Origin: Geoanaerobacter sp964528055
Lineage (GTDB): Bacteria > Desulfobacterota > Desulfuromonadia > Geobacterales > DSM-12255
Assembly: GCA_964528055.1 (NCBI GenBank)
Contig: CAZGQM010000003.1
Location: forward strand, 1 to 64,000
Direction of reading: 5' to 3'
DNA: 64,000 bases
The notes under the pieces were generated by a model. The model had not been told where the DNA came from, searched no databases, and saw only the letters and a list, made by a program, of their open reading frames with translations. A program made the translations under genes and the position numbers. Of this stretch, positions 8,488-18,898 are shown in pieces (positions within the stretch are counted from its first letter, which is position 1; each line of letters opens with the position of its first letter).

Positions 8488-11400
8488 CTACTTCTTCTTT
8501 TCCTTTCCCTTTTCCTTCTCGCTAGTGCTTTCTTCCGTATCAAAGCTGATGACCCTGACGTCGAGGAACTTGGACATGAATTCATCCACCTGATTTGACT
8601 GAGTTACGGCGGATTTATCCTTGGCGCTTCCCATGGCCGAACTTTGCTCCATCATCTTGCTGCTGTCCGTCAGACCGCCTGCCCCGGCCAATGCGCCCAG
8701 GCTGACGCTCCCCTCCGATGAGGACGGCACGCCGACCGAGCCTGCCGAAGCGCTTATATTCTTCACATTCAGAACAGCCGTGGCGCCCAGCGTAATCTTG
8801 CCTCCTGCTATCCCTGCCTCACCTGCGTCAATAGCCCCTTCGGGGGCAAACAAGTTAATGTCGCCCGGCTCTGGTATCGGCAGGTCGCCGGCAGGTGTCG
8901 CATTTGGATCAAAGGTCACAGCCCGGATACCGCTGCCGATGGAAGGTGGTTCGATTCTGAAGCCAATTAATTTTGTGGGATCTTTCTTGTCGTACACAGG
9001 AATGGTCTGCGGAGCGGCAACGGTAGTTTTGGAACCCCTGCCGGCATTGATGTTCCCCTGATCGCTCCAGACCGTTATGGTGCCGCCCAACAGTGACATG
9101 ACCCGCGATTCATTGACATTGACATCCCCTCCGCTGTAGATGTTGATCGGACCGCCGCCAATGGTTGAGATACCGGTGGTTTTTTGCGTAGCTTCATCGA
9201 CAAAGGTACTCTTGCCCACGTTCAGATTGGCACGACTCAACAGGAATATCTCGTCCTTCCCGGTCAGAGTGCTGATCTGCGAACTGATCATGTTAATTGA
9301 GCCTTCGTTTTTGAATTCACCATTTTCATCTTTAACCGGCTCAACAAAATAGTTCCGGATGATATCTCGCCGCGCATCCTTAATCCGCTGATCAGCAGCA
9401 GCCTTATCCCCCTTGGCATAAAGAGCCGAATACTCTATTCCGGCCCAGCGCAAGCCGTTGCCATTGCCGTTGTTGGCGGTATGATCCGCTCCGTAGAAGA
9501 AATCGGCTGCTGCAGAAGCGGTCATATCTATATCGGTTTTGGCCCCCGCAATCACAATGGTCGTGCTGCCGGTGCTCCCCAGGGCCGAGTTCAAGCGGTT
9601 GCCTAATGACTGAATGCCGGCGGAATTGCCGAGTTCAATGTTGTTGCCGGCCTGGATCAGGAATGTGCCTGGCCCGCCCAGTAACAGACCTGATTCAAGT
9701 GACGGTTGTGGAAGAACATAACTGTAGTAAATATCATGGCCGGCCCGGATGGTGGTAATATTGCCAGCTGCGCCTGTCGCCCCGACGTTCTGTCCCTTGA
9801 ACTTGAGTTCGCGAATGTCTCCCTTGACGGCCGAAATAACGGCCTGTTTGCTCAGATCGAGCTGCAGGTTAGTGATATCACCGCGAGCTGCAGTAATTTC
9901 GACCGGCACGCTGTCACCTGCGTGCAGCAGGTAGCCGGACTGGCCGCCAGCAAAGAGTTTTTCTTGCAACGTGTTGCCCTCTGTAGTGGTAAATCTGCCA
10001 TAGACATCTTCCGGCCGATAGTCCATCATGGCCAGTTTTGCCGAATTCGTACCGGATATGCCGCCGTCGATGGTTCCCCCTGCTGCCAATTGCAGGTTGC
10101 CGGTGGATGAGGGGGCCAGCGCCAGCGAGTTATTGATCTTGATATCGCCGTCCGCCAGTACCGAAAAGGTCGGTGTCAGGATCCGGCGGCGCACTTCTGT
10201 GCCGGTGCCGGTTATACTATACCCGTCGAAACCGCTCTCGCCGTCAATCGTCACGCTTCCTGCCAGCGACCTGAAGGCTGCCTCGGCGTTGCGGCTACCG
10301 GCTACGTCCGGATCGGCATAACCATACGTCAAATTCCAGCCACTGTTCAGTGACACTTTTTCTCTAGTATTGTCCGGGTTCAGAACTGTACCTATATGCA
10401 TGTCACCCTGGGCCGAGACCGTCAGACGGGCATCTGCCAGTTCCAGCACCTGCCGACCGTCAGTGTCCGAAGTTCCGAAATTTCCCATGGAACGCAGCAA
10501 TCCGTCGCCGTTCATCAGGCGGAATCTACCGTTCAGATCCCCCCCTGAGACAATGCTCAAATTACCGGCGCCGAAGACGCCGGTCTGGCTGGTGAAATCA
10601 CCTCCGGACCGTACTTCGACATTTCCACCGGCCATGGTGGCAATTCCTGCAGTTGCATAGCTCCCGACATAACTTGCCGCCAGGAATTTGTCGCTCATAG
10701 TTGACCCGCCGACAGGCGCATCCCAGGCATTGTTCAATCCGCTGTTGGCTGCAGAAGAGGGTATCCTGTTAACCTTCCCCGACACTGCTCCCGCAACAGC
10801 CAGAGTGATATCCCCTCCTCCACTGTAGGTCCAGTAATCCGTAATCTGCGAAACTCTTGTATCCCCGCCGGGGCTTGTTTCCGCAGACGCTCCCGGTGTA
10901 TACTCGCCGGTGGTCCGTATCGAACCGAGCAATTGCTTATCGAGAAATAAGTCCCCTCTCACTCGAAGGTCAATATCGCCCACTGCGCTCTGGATGGCGC
11001 CGGCCCGGACTGTCAGGTCATTGCCGGTCTCGCCCCTGATTGCGCCGCCATAGGTTCCTATGTTATAGCGGAGAGTATCATTGAGCATGAATTTACCGGC
11101 CACTCCGGTTCCGATATCGGTGTCATTGCCCGAGGAAAAGCGGAGCGGCGCATTTTCGGTGTAGACCAGTGCGCCCCCGTTTGCATTACCGCTTGCATCC
11201 ACTTTAAGTGCACCGCTGGATGACGGACCCAGCAGCAGGTTACCGGTCCCGTCGTGCACGGTTGAAAGGGGATTGGCGCCTGTCAAGTCGGCCCCTGCGG
11301 CCAGATTGATCCCCCAGGAGTTCTGCAGAGTTCCGCCGATTTTGCTGTTCAGGTTTGCCAGCGGGGTGGGAGCATCGGTCAGGTTATAGCCGTTAGTGCC

Positions 11401-14400
11401 GGTAACGGTCGTGGTCCCGAAGGTCAGATTCCCCTTTGAACGGAGGGTAAGAACACCCGGTTCGTCGCTGTTGGCACCGTAGCGCCAGTTTGTGAGGTCC
11501 CAGTCAGCAGCCAGAGCCAGATCGCCGCTGCTTCGCACCTCGACACCGGGCCGGAAGTGGAACTTTGTCGCAGTATCGACACCGGTCGGCCTGGCAAGGG
11601 TGGCTGTGGACATATACTCATCGGTATCTTGTTTGAATTTCAAGTAACTGTCATCGTTATACTGATCATTGGTTTTTGTGGCTGAATCAGTAATAACTCC
11701 GGTTGTATTGTCATATACCCGGACCGCCTCGGCCACGACCTGTTTTGCCCCTGTAACCGTACCCTTCAGATCCATGTTGACGCCGGTGGTTCCCTTGCGC
11801 AGGGCGCGCAGGTAGACAGAGCCACCGTTAGCTGTGGTTCCGCCGGAAACGTTCACCAGCGAACCGCTTGCAAGGGTAAGTTTCGAGTTGACGCTGTCCT
11901 TGTTGTTGCCGTTCCCCAGCCAAACCTCACCCCCTTTTCCGGTTCCGCTGGCGTTAATACTTGAAGCGGCCTGCATGGTCAGGCTTCTGTTGGCGTACAG
12001 TTCCACCCGTCCGCCGTCACCGGCACCATTTGATACATCGATTTTGCCGTTCAGCGTGATATTACCTTTTGTAGCCGGGTTGTCCGCACCATCGGCTGCA
12101 ATGACTACTTCATTCCCGGTGATCGTCCTGCCCGCGGCAAGGTCCAGATCCCCTTTCCTGGCGTGGATATTCAACCTGTCGTTGAACCCCCCTGTTTTGG
12201 TTATGAGGTCATACTTAAGCTTGTCGATCAGCCCCGAAAGTTTGTTAACGCCGCTTACCGTGTCGAGGCTGTCCGTGTCGATGAAGAACGAACCGCCTTG
12301 ACCTTTGGCAGCACTCCCTTTGAGTGAAGCTCCGGTAAGGTCAACGCCATTTTTCGGTGCGATCAGGGCAATGGTTCCGGCATCCCCACCCGACGGGTCT
12401 GCCGAGACATCCAGCACCGATTCGATTGTCAAGGTAGCTGTATCTTTATTCAATTTCACGGCGCCGTTGTCGCTGAGGAGGGTTATCTGGCCGCCGGGCG
12501 CATAGTCGTATGTTTTGTTGTCCGCTGCAAGCTGTTTGAACCCGCCTGCCTGGATGGTGGCTCCGTCAAGGGTTATGTCGCCAACGGTGGCAGTAAGGTT
12601 TACCTGACCTGCAGGCATCACAATGGCCCCTGAATCCGTGATGCTGCTCCCCGTAAATGACAGAATGCCGCCGGGCGTTGTTGAATCGCCTGTTTTGCCG
12701 GTGGCGCTTTTGGTGATGGTGATGTCGCCATCGGCTTTAATGCTGAAATCTGCCGCATGGTAGACGTTATCAGCATCCCGGCTGTAGGTCGTGGTTACCC
12801 GTGCCGCGTCCATTGCCAGATCACCCTTGGTTTTCAGGCTCCCCGCACCTGCCAGTGTCAGGTCATTGACAGTCTTGAAACTGACCTGCTCGAACCGGTC
12901 AACGACAATATTATCGGAAAGCATTGTTGCATCTGCATTCACCATAAGGGTGCTGCCTGTCATCGGCGCAAGTGCAGGATCCGGCGCTGTCTTGCCGCTG
13001 TTCTTGAGCGAAATACCTGGCGCTGTCATGGTAACGTTGAATTCAGAATTCGCTGTCCCGCCGTTTACCAGGCGGGCGGCATCAATGGTCAGGCTCTTTT
13101 TTGCAGCCAGATCTGCACTCTTCAGGAAGGTAAGGGTGCCCCCCGTGGACGAATCGCCTGTACTGGCAAGTGTTACGTTATCCAGAGTTTTGAAGCTCTC
13201 GACCAGCTTGTCGGTCAGATGAAGTCCGGGGGAGGTATCCGCATCCGGAGCAATGACGATGTTCTTTGAGGTGAGGCTGATGTCTCGGTCACTCTTCAGT
13301 TCGCCCTTCTGATCGAGGGAAGCTGCAATAAGGTTGAGCGTCTCGGTTGCATGCACCTCAGCGTTTGACTGGATCACGACAGTGCCGTCAGGAGTTGACA
13401 GGGTAGCCGTGCCGGCTTCAATCCGTGCGCCCTGGCCGGCATTAGCGCCTTGTTCGAGTGTAATACTGTTTTTGGCATGCAGGGTTACCTTGGGTGCATT
13501 CAGCGTGCTTCCTGCCTTGACCGTTATCGAGTCGGTGACGGAGCTGTCACCGATTGTCAGCGGACCCCCTCCCCCGCTTGAAAGCGCTGAAGCGGCAACC
13601 TGCATCTTGCCGGATAATCCTGCAAGCTCTCCCGTAAGCTGAGCAGTGAAATCAAAATCGGTCGGAAGAGCAACCGTTCCCTCCTGGATGCTGATCTCCT
13701 TTCCGGAGAGACTGAGCAAACCCTGAATATAGCCGTTCAAAGCGTTCCTGCTCAGGGTGCCGTTCAGAATGGTTGAGGTCCCCTTTATGGTCAGGTCTCC
13801 GCTATTGCCGGCCACCTTCGGTTTGGGAATGGTAAAGTTCCCCTCTTTCAGAACTTCTGCGGCAAGGCGAATTGAAAAACCCTTGAGCTGAGTCGTAGCG
13901 CTGGTCCCGGCATAGGTGTCATATCCCGCCAGCACCTGATACCCTTCGGTGGTGCGCAGCTTCGTGCCCGACGCGACTGCTGTCCCAAGGTCGCTGATAA
14001 TGCGTGCGCCGGGGATAAAGGCATACTCTTCCGGCAGGAGAGAATAGGTCCCCTCTTTCAGCCAGGTGCCGTCATCCAGACGGGTTGCTTCCAGATGCAC
14101 GGCACCAGCCAGCCTGGTTTTGCCCGCTGCATCGGTATAGGTGAAGCCGGGGAGTTGCACTGAGTTGTCCCTCAGTATCACGAAACGGTTTGGCCCGCTT
14201 CGTACTGTGGTGTTGGCTGAGGAGCGCCCATCGATGGATATCGGATCATATGATCCTTCAATACCGGGCTGAAACAGGTAGGTGGAAATCGAACCGCCGC
14301 CCGAGTTATCCAGTGCGGCCCCTGCACGTACGATTACTTCTTTGGCGTTCAGTGTGATGGAGTTTAACGGCGCCCCCTCGACTCGCGCGCCTTTTTTGTT

Positions 14401-17400
14401 GTTGCTGCCGCCCGGATCCTTGACCGTCCAGAAGGTGCCGTCAAACGCACCATAGTTGACCTGGGCATCGCCGGATGTTTTTGTCACGCTGCCATCAGCG
14501 AGATAGACCCGGCCCGTGTTGGATTTCAGGGTAATTTGCCCCATGGGTGCGGCCAGAAATCCGGAATGATTGATGCCGGTGGTTGCGGTAATGGTAAGGT
14601 TACCGCCGGCTGAATAGATTGGTGATCTGTCAAGCGTGCCCGGCAGGATGGTAACGCTTTTGCCGGAGATTATTGAAAAGTCAGACGCAGTTGTCGGGTA
14701 GATGCGTGCGCCTTTCAGCACCAGCTCTCCACCGGTCTGCAGCCCGCCGTACCAGCCAATCGTGCCATTGTTCAGCTCGCCATAATACTTGTCAGACAGC
14801 CGCATATCCTTGTTTGCAAGCAGGCGGGCAGTGCCGAAACCAGACAAGGCGGTGCTTCCTTCCATATCCAGCCATTCTCCGTTCAGAGAAATAAGGGATG
14901 TTCCCTGCTCAACCGTTTGGGGGGTCGGGAGGTTTTTGCTGCTGTTGATCAGTCGTATCCAGGGTGAACTCAAGGTAACATTGTCCCTGCCGTTACCCTT
15001 GATCACCGGAGCATCCAGGATCAGGCTGCGACCGATCTGCATGTCCATGCCGCTTTGGAACAACAAGGAGGTGGCGCTGGCGAAGGTCAAGGCATCGAAG
15101 CCGCTGGTCATGTAACGACGTACATCCTCAGCGCTGACTGTCATGTCGGTACCGGCCGTCTGATTCACCGACAGTGTGCCGCCCGGCTGGCCCTGAATAC
15201 TTGCTTTGCCAAGAATCCGGCCGTCCAGAAGAAGCCCTGTAGATGATGTCAAGCTGAGCGAGCCGGGCGTGCTTGCCACCACGGTCGCCACCGGCAAGCC
15301 TGCCGCGTTTTTGACCATTGTGGTAGTCGGCTCTGTGCCGGATACGTCCACCAGGGAGCCCTGCTCAAGTATCACCTGTTCCTTGGTCGATTCCAGAGAA
15401 ACCGTGCCGCCCGGCTGAGGCGCGCTGCCGGTCGGAACTCCTACTATCGTAGAGAGATTCGGCTTGTTGTAACCGACAGCGCTTATTGATGCCCCGTTTG
15501 CAATGCTCAGATTCGTTTGGCTCGCCTTGAGGCTGATGCTTCCGGAGAGCGCCTCCAGCGTGCCTTTCACAAGAATTGCAGGGGCCGAAAGGGAGATCGA
15601 TCCGCCGGGAGCGGTCACAATGCGCGAACCGGATTCCTGAGTGATTGCAGAGCTGAGATTTGCATCAAAGGGAGGGGTGGTGACGCCGTTACTGAAATCG
15701 CTATCGGTGTAGATGTTTACGCCTGCATTGAGCTTTATCGAGGTAGCGCCGGTATAATCTGGGGAAATATCCCCCTGCTTTGGAGCAGGAGCGAACAGAG
15801 AGCTATTCGCAGATACACTCTTTCCCAACGTCGGCGTAGCCAGCTTCGTAATCGAAGGAGTCAGTGTTACCCCCTCTGCAATAGAGAGATTTTTGACGGC
15901 AGTGAGTTCAATCCTGCCGAAACCGCTGTTGGCGAGCCGGTCTTCGCCCAGCACCAGCTTTCCTTTCAAGGTCTCCGGCAGCGGGACTTCCGGCCCAACC
16001 TGATCCGGGATGTAGAGTGAGGTGTTTGAAACCTGCACCTCTCCCGCATGCAATATCAGTTGCCCACCCTTCTTACCCATCAGGGAATGTCCGCGAAGAT
16101 CGCCTGCCAGGCTCATGGTGGCTGAGCGGAGTTCCAGTGTGCCTGCATCTGCCCCGCTTAACTTGCCCTTTGTATCAATCGTATACCCGCCGGATACATC
16201 AAGATCCGCTCCGCTCCTGATAATCAGGCTGTGGCCGCCCGAATCGAATCCGTCAACAGGTGTAACGACCCCCTTTGTCCCACCCGCCGTATTGTCCTTG
16301 ATCAGGATCGTACCGCCGGTAGTGTGGCCGTTGCGCAGACCATTCGTTGCGATCCCTTTCGGGCTGTTGTCGATCCTCTCACCAGCAACCGAGATACCTG
16401 CGCCATTCTCCATGGTGAACGACTCGGTCAGGTTTTTGTATTGATCATTCGTGAAAAGAAACGCGGCTCCTGCCTGATCCTTCCCCTGCAATTGCGGATG
16501 GGACGAGATATTGTCCTGCAGGAAAAGACTCACCTTGCCCGCAGGTACGCTGATCTCACCCTGCTGGCTGATGACCCGGGCCCTGGCGTCAAGTACTGCT
16601 CCGGGTATCAGGCTCAACCGTGACCCAGGATTTATGGTCAGACTCGTATTGGCGTACAACCCCAGACTCCCCAGGTTCAGCCTGCTCAGGGTTTTTGCGG
16701 AGAGGATCGTCCTGGTTTTTTCTCTGTTCGGATCATCTTTTTCCGGATCAGTGCCAAAGCCGGACGATACGTTATTGGTATCCGCGGCTACGACGATCTC
16801 CCGGGTCCTGAAGTCGGCAAAAGCCGTGCCGGCCCCGGATTCAACCTTCTTGCCTATCAGAAGCGTCCCGCCGGTCGGCTCTTCCAGCCCTCGCGCCACC
16901 GAGATGTTGTAATTGCGCTGATCGGTGGTGGTGTAGGTTGTGTTGACCGTCTGATACTGTCCGCGGGTCACCGTTGCCTTCAGGGTTCCGTCCAGCAGCA
17001 CCTGCCGTGCTTCGAGGTTTGTTTTACCCGCATCGCTCCCCACGGTTCTGCCACTGACGTATTTGCTGCCGGTTGACAGTTTGCTGTAGGTCAGCCACTG
17101 TGGAGCCGAGCTGATGTCATAAAGCGTGTTACCGGAGAGCAGCTTGCTGGTTACTAAGGTCCCCGGAGCATAGCGGAAACCGCCACCGGAGAAATCCAGC
17201 AGCGCTCCCGGCTTGACAACGATATCATCCAGCACGTAATCGTTGCTGGTGCCCGGCATATACAGGCCAGGGGCGCCGATTGAGATGGTTCCCCCCTTGG
17301 TGGCTCGCTGTCGGGCGGTTTTGGATTCTATCAGGTAGGACCCCGAAATATCTCCGATTGCGGTGCCTGCCAAAACATCGACCTTGATCTTTTCGCCCTT

Positions 17401-18699
17401 GAGGAATCCGTTTTTCTGGCCGTAGCTGTCCTTCAATTCGACGCTGTTCAACTGAACTTCAATCTGGTTGTCACTGGCCGCCCGGTCCACCCAAAGCCCT
17501 GCCACATCAATTTTGCTCGTTTCCCCCAGAAAAACACGCTTGGTCGCTTTCATCTCCACCGAACCGGAGGGGGCCAGGATAGCGCCGTTATGCTCGATGC
17601 TCTGCAACGTCTGCGGATAAGATTTGATTGCATCCGTGGTAGTGTTCAGGCCACCAACAGTGACCGAACCGCCCGAGAAGCTGAACGACTGGTCAACTTT
17701 TTCATCCGAATCGGTAATGGAAACATCCGTGACGCTTCGCGCCCCGGTGGTGACCCGGTCTGATGCAGCCAGGTAAATCTGACCGTTCTTCTTGACTGCG
17801 GTTATGGCACGGATCAGCCCGTTCTGCATTACCTGGTTGCCGAACATCCCTACCCGCCCCTGATCGGCCTGAATTGTCCCGCCTTCGAGGTTCCGGGCCT
17901 GTCCGTATGTTGGAACCGTGCGATACACAACATCATTGCTGCCGCTTTCGGCGAGTTCGGTAATCTGGACATCCGCCACCTTGCCGGTCGGGTCCTGATT
18001 GGTCTGGCTGGATGCGATCAGATTGATCTTACCGGCAGGCGCTACAATGCTGCCGCTGTTCTCCACATTCGACCCAAGCAGGAACACGCTCCCCCCGCTT
18101 GTGGTGGTAATAGCCCCCTGATTGGCAATAACTGAGGTCTGACTTGGTGAAGCGAGTTCCTGATAATTCTCTGCCGTAAAACGGAGGGCGCGGTTCATGA
18201 AATCCGAGTCTTTGAGGTTAAGAGTTGAAGCAGCCAGCGAACTGACATTAACCTGCGAACCTGCGCCGAACATGATGCCGTTCTGGTTGATCAGGTACAC
18301 CTTGCCGTCTGCGGTCAGTTTGCCGAAGATCAGGCTCGGATCCTTGTCATAGATCCGGTTGAGTGCTGCCCAATCCTTCTGTGCCACTCCCTGGGGGTTC
18401 TTCTGGTTAAACTTTACAGCGGCAGCTGCGCCGATATTGAAGGATTCCCAGTTGATGATTGCCTGTGAAGCGTTCTGATTAATGGTCAGGGTGTTGCCGT
18501 TATATACAATCCCGTTCACGGGAGCCAATCCGATGGGAGTGGTATTGGGACGCAAAATCGGCAGCGCAGTTGTGGATGTCGGTACAGGAATGGCAACCTT
18601 ACCGGCAAAGCCCGGTATGACAGGAGCCGCCGAACTCAGCACCGGAGAAATCAGCATATTCAGCCCAAGCATCAGGGAGATAGATTTTTTAACCGTCAT
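8488..18699 (-). CDS. Giant filamentous haemagglutinin-like TPS exoprotein
   Basis: 3403 residues, among the longest proteins one would expect in such a genome. A signal peptide (SISLMLGLNMLISPVLSSAA) precedes a TPS secretion domain at about 55-180, with INWESFNIG, NPQG at 101-104 and NQNG at 138-141, matching the NPNL/NPNG-type motifs used for recognition by TpsB. The rest is a very long beta-helix-like array rich in Gly/Ser/Thr/Asn, with many GGSI, GGTL and GDI turns. The C-terminus is a highly charged Lys/Glu tail (EKEKGKEKKK), not a toxin domain, so an adhesin or matrix role is likelier than contact-dependent inhibition. The partner transporter is the next gene upstream. A terminator follows the stop. 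Confidence 0.92.
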   Translation of the reverse strand: MTVKKSISLMLGLNMLISPVLSSAAPVIPGFAGKVAIPVPTSTTALPILRPNTTPIGLAPVNGIVYNGNTLTINQNASQAIINWESFNIGAAAAVKFNQKNPQGVAQKDWAALNRIYDKDPSLIFGKLTADGKVYLINQNGIMFGAGSQVNVSSLAASTLNLKDSDFMNRALRFTAENYQELASPSQTSVIANQGAITTTSGGSVFLLGSNVENSGSIVAPAGKINLIASSQTNQDPTGKVADVQITELAESGSNDVVYRTVPTYGQARNLEGGTIQADQGRVGMFGNQVMQNGLIRAITAVKKNGQIYLAASDRVTTGARSVTDVSITDSDEKVDQSFSFSGGSVTVGGLNTTTDAIKSYPQTLQSIEHNGAILAPSGSVEMKATKRVFLGETSKIDVAGLWVDRAASDNQIEVQLNSVELKDSYGQKNGFLKGEKIKVDVLAGTAIGDISGSYLIESKTARQRATKGGTISIGAPGLYMPGTSNDYVLDDIVVKPGALLDFSGGGFRYAPGTLVTSKLLSGNTLYDISSAPQWLTYSKLSTGSKYVSGRTVGSDAGKTNLEARQVLLDGTLKATVTRGQYQTVNTTYTTTDQRNYNISVARGLEEPTGGTLLIGKKVESGAGTAFADFRTREIVVAADTNNVSSGFGTDPEKDDPNREKTRTILSAKTLSRLNLGSLGLYANTSLTINPGSRLSLIPGAVLDARARVISQQGEISVPAGKVSLFLQDNISSHPQLQGKDQAGAAFLFTNDQYKNLTESFTMENGAGISVAGERIDNSPKGIATNGLRNGHTTGGTILIKDNTAGGTKGVVTPVDGFDSGGHSLIIRSGADLDVSGGYTIDTKGKLSGADAGTLELRSATMSLAGDLRGHSLMGKKGGQLILHAGEVQVSNTSLYIPDQVGPEVPLPETLKGKLVLGEDRLANSGFGRIELTAVKNLSIAEGVTLTPSITKLATPTLGKSVSANSSLFAPAPKQGDISPDYTGATSIKLNAGVNIYTDSDFSNGVTTPPFDANLSSAITQESGSRIVTAPGGSISLSAPAILVKGTLEALSGSISLKASQTNLSIANGASISAVGYNKPNLSTIVGVPTGSAPQPGGTVSLESTKEQVILEQGSLVDVSGTEPTTTMVKNAAGLPVATVVASTPGSLSLTSSTGLLLDGRILGKASIQGQPGGTLSVNQTAGTDMTVSAEDVRRYMTSGFDALTFASATSLLFQSGMDMQIGRSLILDAPVIKGNGRDNVTLSSPWIRLINSSKNLPTPQTVEQGTSLISLNGEWLDMEGSTALSGFGTARLLANKDMRLSDKYYGELNNGTIGWYGGLQTGGELVLKGARIYPTTASDFSIISGKSVTILPGTLDRSPIYSAGGNLTITATTGINHSGFLAAPMGQITLKSNTGRVYLADGSVTKTSGDAQVNYGAFDGTFWTVKDPGGSNNKKGARVEGAPLNSITLNAKEVIVRAGAALDNSGGGSISTYLFQPGIEGSYDPISIDGRSSANTTVRSGPNRFVILRDNSVQLPGFTYTDAAGKTRLAGAVHLEATRLDDGTWLKEGTYSLLPEEYAFIPGARIISDLGTAVASGTKLRTTEGYQVLAGYDTYAGTSATTQLKGFSIRLAAEVLKEGNFTIPKPKVAGNSGDLTIKGTSTILNGTLSRNALNGYIQGLLSLSGKEISIQEGTVALPTDFDFTAQLTGELAGLSGKMQVAASALSSGGGGPLTIGDSSVTDSITVKAGSTLNAPKVTLHAKNSITLEQGANAGQGARIEAGTATLSTPDGTVVIQSNAEVHATETLNLIAASLDQKGELKSDRDISLTSKNIVIAPDADTSPGLHLTDKLVESFKTLDNVTLASTGDSSTGGTLTFLKSADLAAKKSLTIDAARLVNGGTANSEFNVTMTAPGISLKNSGKTAPDPALAPMTGSTLMVNADATMLSDNIVVDRFEQVSFKTVNDLTLAGAGSLKTKGDLAMDAARVTTTYSRDADNVYHAADFSIKADGDITITKSATGKTGDSTTPGGILSFTGSSITDSGAIVMPAGQVNLTATVGDITLDGATIQAGGFKQLAADNKTYDYAPGGQITLLSDNGAVKLNKDTATLTIESVLDVSADPSGGDAGTIALIAPKNGVDLTGASLKGSAAKGQGGSFFIDTDSLDTVSGVNKLSGLIDKLKYDLITKTGGFNDRLNIHARKGDLDLAAGRTITGNEVVIAADGADNPATKGNITLNGKIDVSNGAGDGGRVELYANRSLTMQAASSINASGTGKGGEVWLGNGNNKDSVNSKLTLASGSLVNVSGGTTANGGSVYLRALRKGTTGVNMDLKGTVTGAKQVVAEAVRVYDNTTGVITDSATKTNDQYNDDSYLKFKQDTDEYMSTATLARPTGVDTATKFHFRPGVEVRSSGDLALAADWDLTNWRYGANSDEPGVLTLRSKGNLTFGTTTVTGTNGYNLTDAPTPLANLNSKIGGTLQNSWGINLAAGADLTGANPLSTVHDGTGNLLLGPSSSGALKVDASGNANGGALVYTENAPLRFSSGNDTDIGTGVAGKFMLNDTLRYNIGTYGGAIRGETGNDLTVRAGAIQSAVGDIDLRVRGDLFLDKQLLGSIRTTGEYTPGASAETSPGGDTRVSQITDYWTYSGGGDITLAVAGAVSGKVNRIPSSAANSGLNNAWDAPVGGSTMSDKFLAASYVGSYATAGIATMAGGNVEVRSGGDFTSQTGVFGAGNLSIVSGGDLNGRFRLMNGDGLLRSMGNFGTSDTDGRQVLELADARLTVSAQGDMHIGTVLNPDNTREKVSLNSGWNLTYGYADPDVAGSRNAEAAFRSLAGSVTIDGESGFDGYSITGTGTEVRRRILTPTFSVLADGDIKINNSLALAPSSTGNLQLAAGGTIDGGISGTNSAKLAMMDYRPEDVYGRFTTTEGNTLQEKLFAGGQSGYLLHAGDSVPVEITAARGDITNLQLDLSKQAVISAVKGDIRELKFKGQNVGATGAAGNITTIRAGHDIYYSYVLPQPSLESGLLLGGPGTFLIQAGNNIELGNSAGIQSLGNRLNSALGSTGSTTIVIAGAKTDIDMTASAAADFFYGADHTANNGNGNGLRWAGIEYSALYAKGDKAAADQRIKDARRDIIRNYFVEPVKDENGEFKNEGSINMISSQISTLTGKDEIFLLSRANLNVGKSTFVDEATQKTTGISTIGGGPINIYSGGDVNVNESRVMSLLGGTITVWSDQGNINAGRGSKTTVAAPQTIPVYDKKDPTKLIGFRIEPPSIGSGIRAVTFDPNATPAGDLPIPEPGDINLFAPEGAIDAGEAGIAGGKITLGATAVLNVKNISASAGSVGVPSSSEGSVSLGALAGAGGLTDSSKMMEQSSAMGSAKDKSAVTQSNQVDEFMSKFLDVRVISFDTEESTSEKEKGKEKKK

Positions 18700-18785
18700 A
18701 AGAGAACCTTTTCAACGAGGTTGTTTATCGATTCTAAGAATCATTTTAGTTTTGCTTGAAAACACCCCTAAAGCGATGGCACAGC

Positions 18786-18891
18786 AAAAAGCTCCATATG
18801 CAAGGCTTGCGAAAGCTGAGGAATGAGGCGTAGCCCCTGGCTACGTCGCAATGACGAAGATTGAGCGTAACGCAGCAGATGGACTTTTTGC
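18786..18891. repeat. Dispersed intergenic palindromic repeat, copy 2
   Basis: Between the exoprotein gene and its transporter gene. It begins AAAAAGCTCCATATGCAAGG and ends GCAGCAGATGGACTTTTTGC, the same ends as the copy at 5107-5187 but about 25 bases longer in the middle. The two copies bracket the exbBD-tonB and adhesin genes. Confidence 0.7.
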
Positions 18892-18898
18892 GAAGCCA

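Noticed and set aside
8621..18826. Many plus-strand ORFs of 60-170 codons opposite the giant adhesin gene
   Set aside because: They are antisense shadows of a GC-rich repetitive gene; none has a ribosome binding site or a recognisable domain, and the minus-strand frame is continuous over 10 kb.
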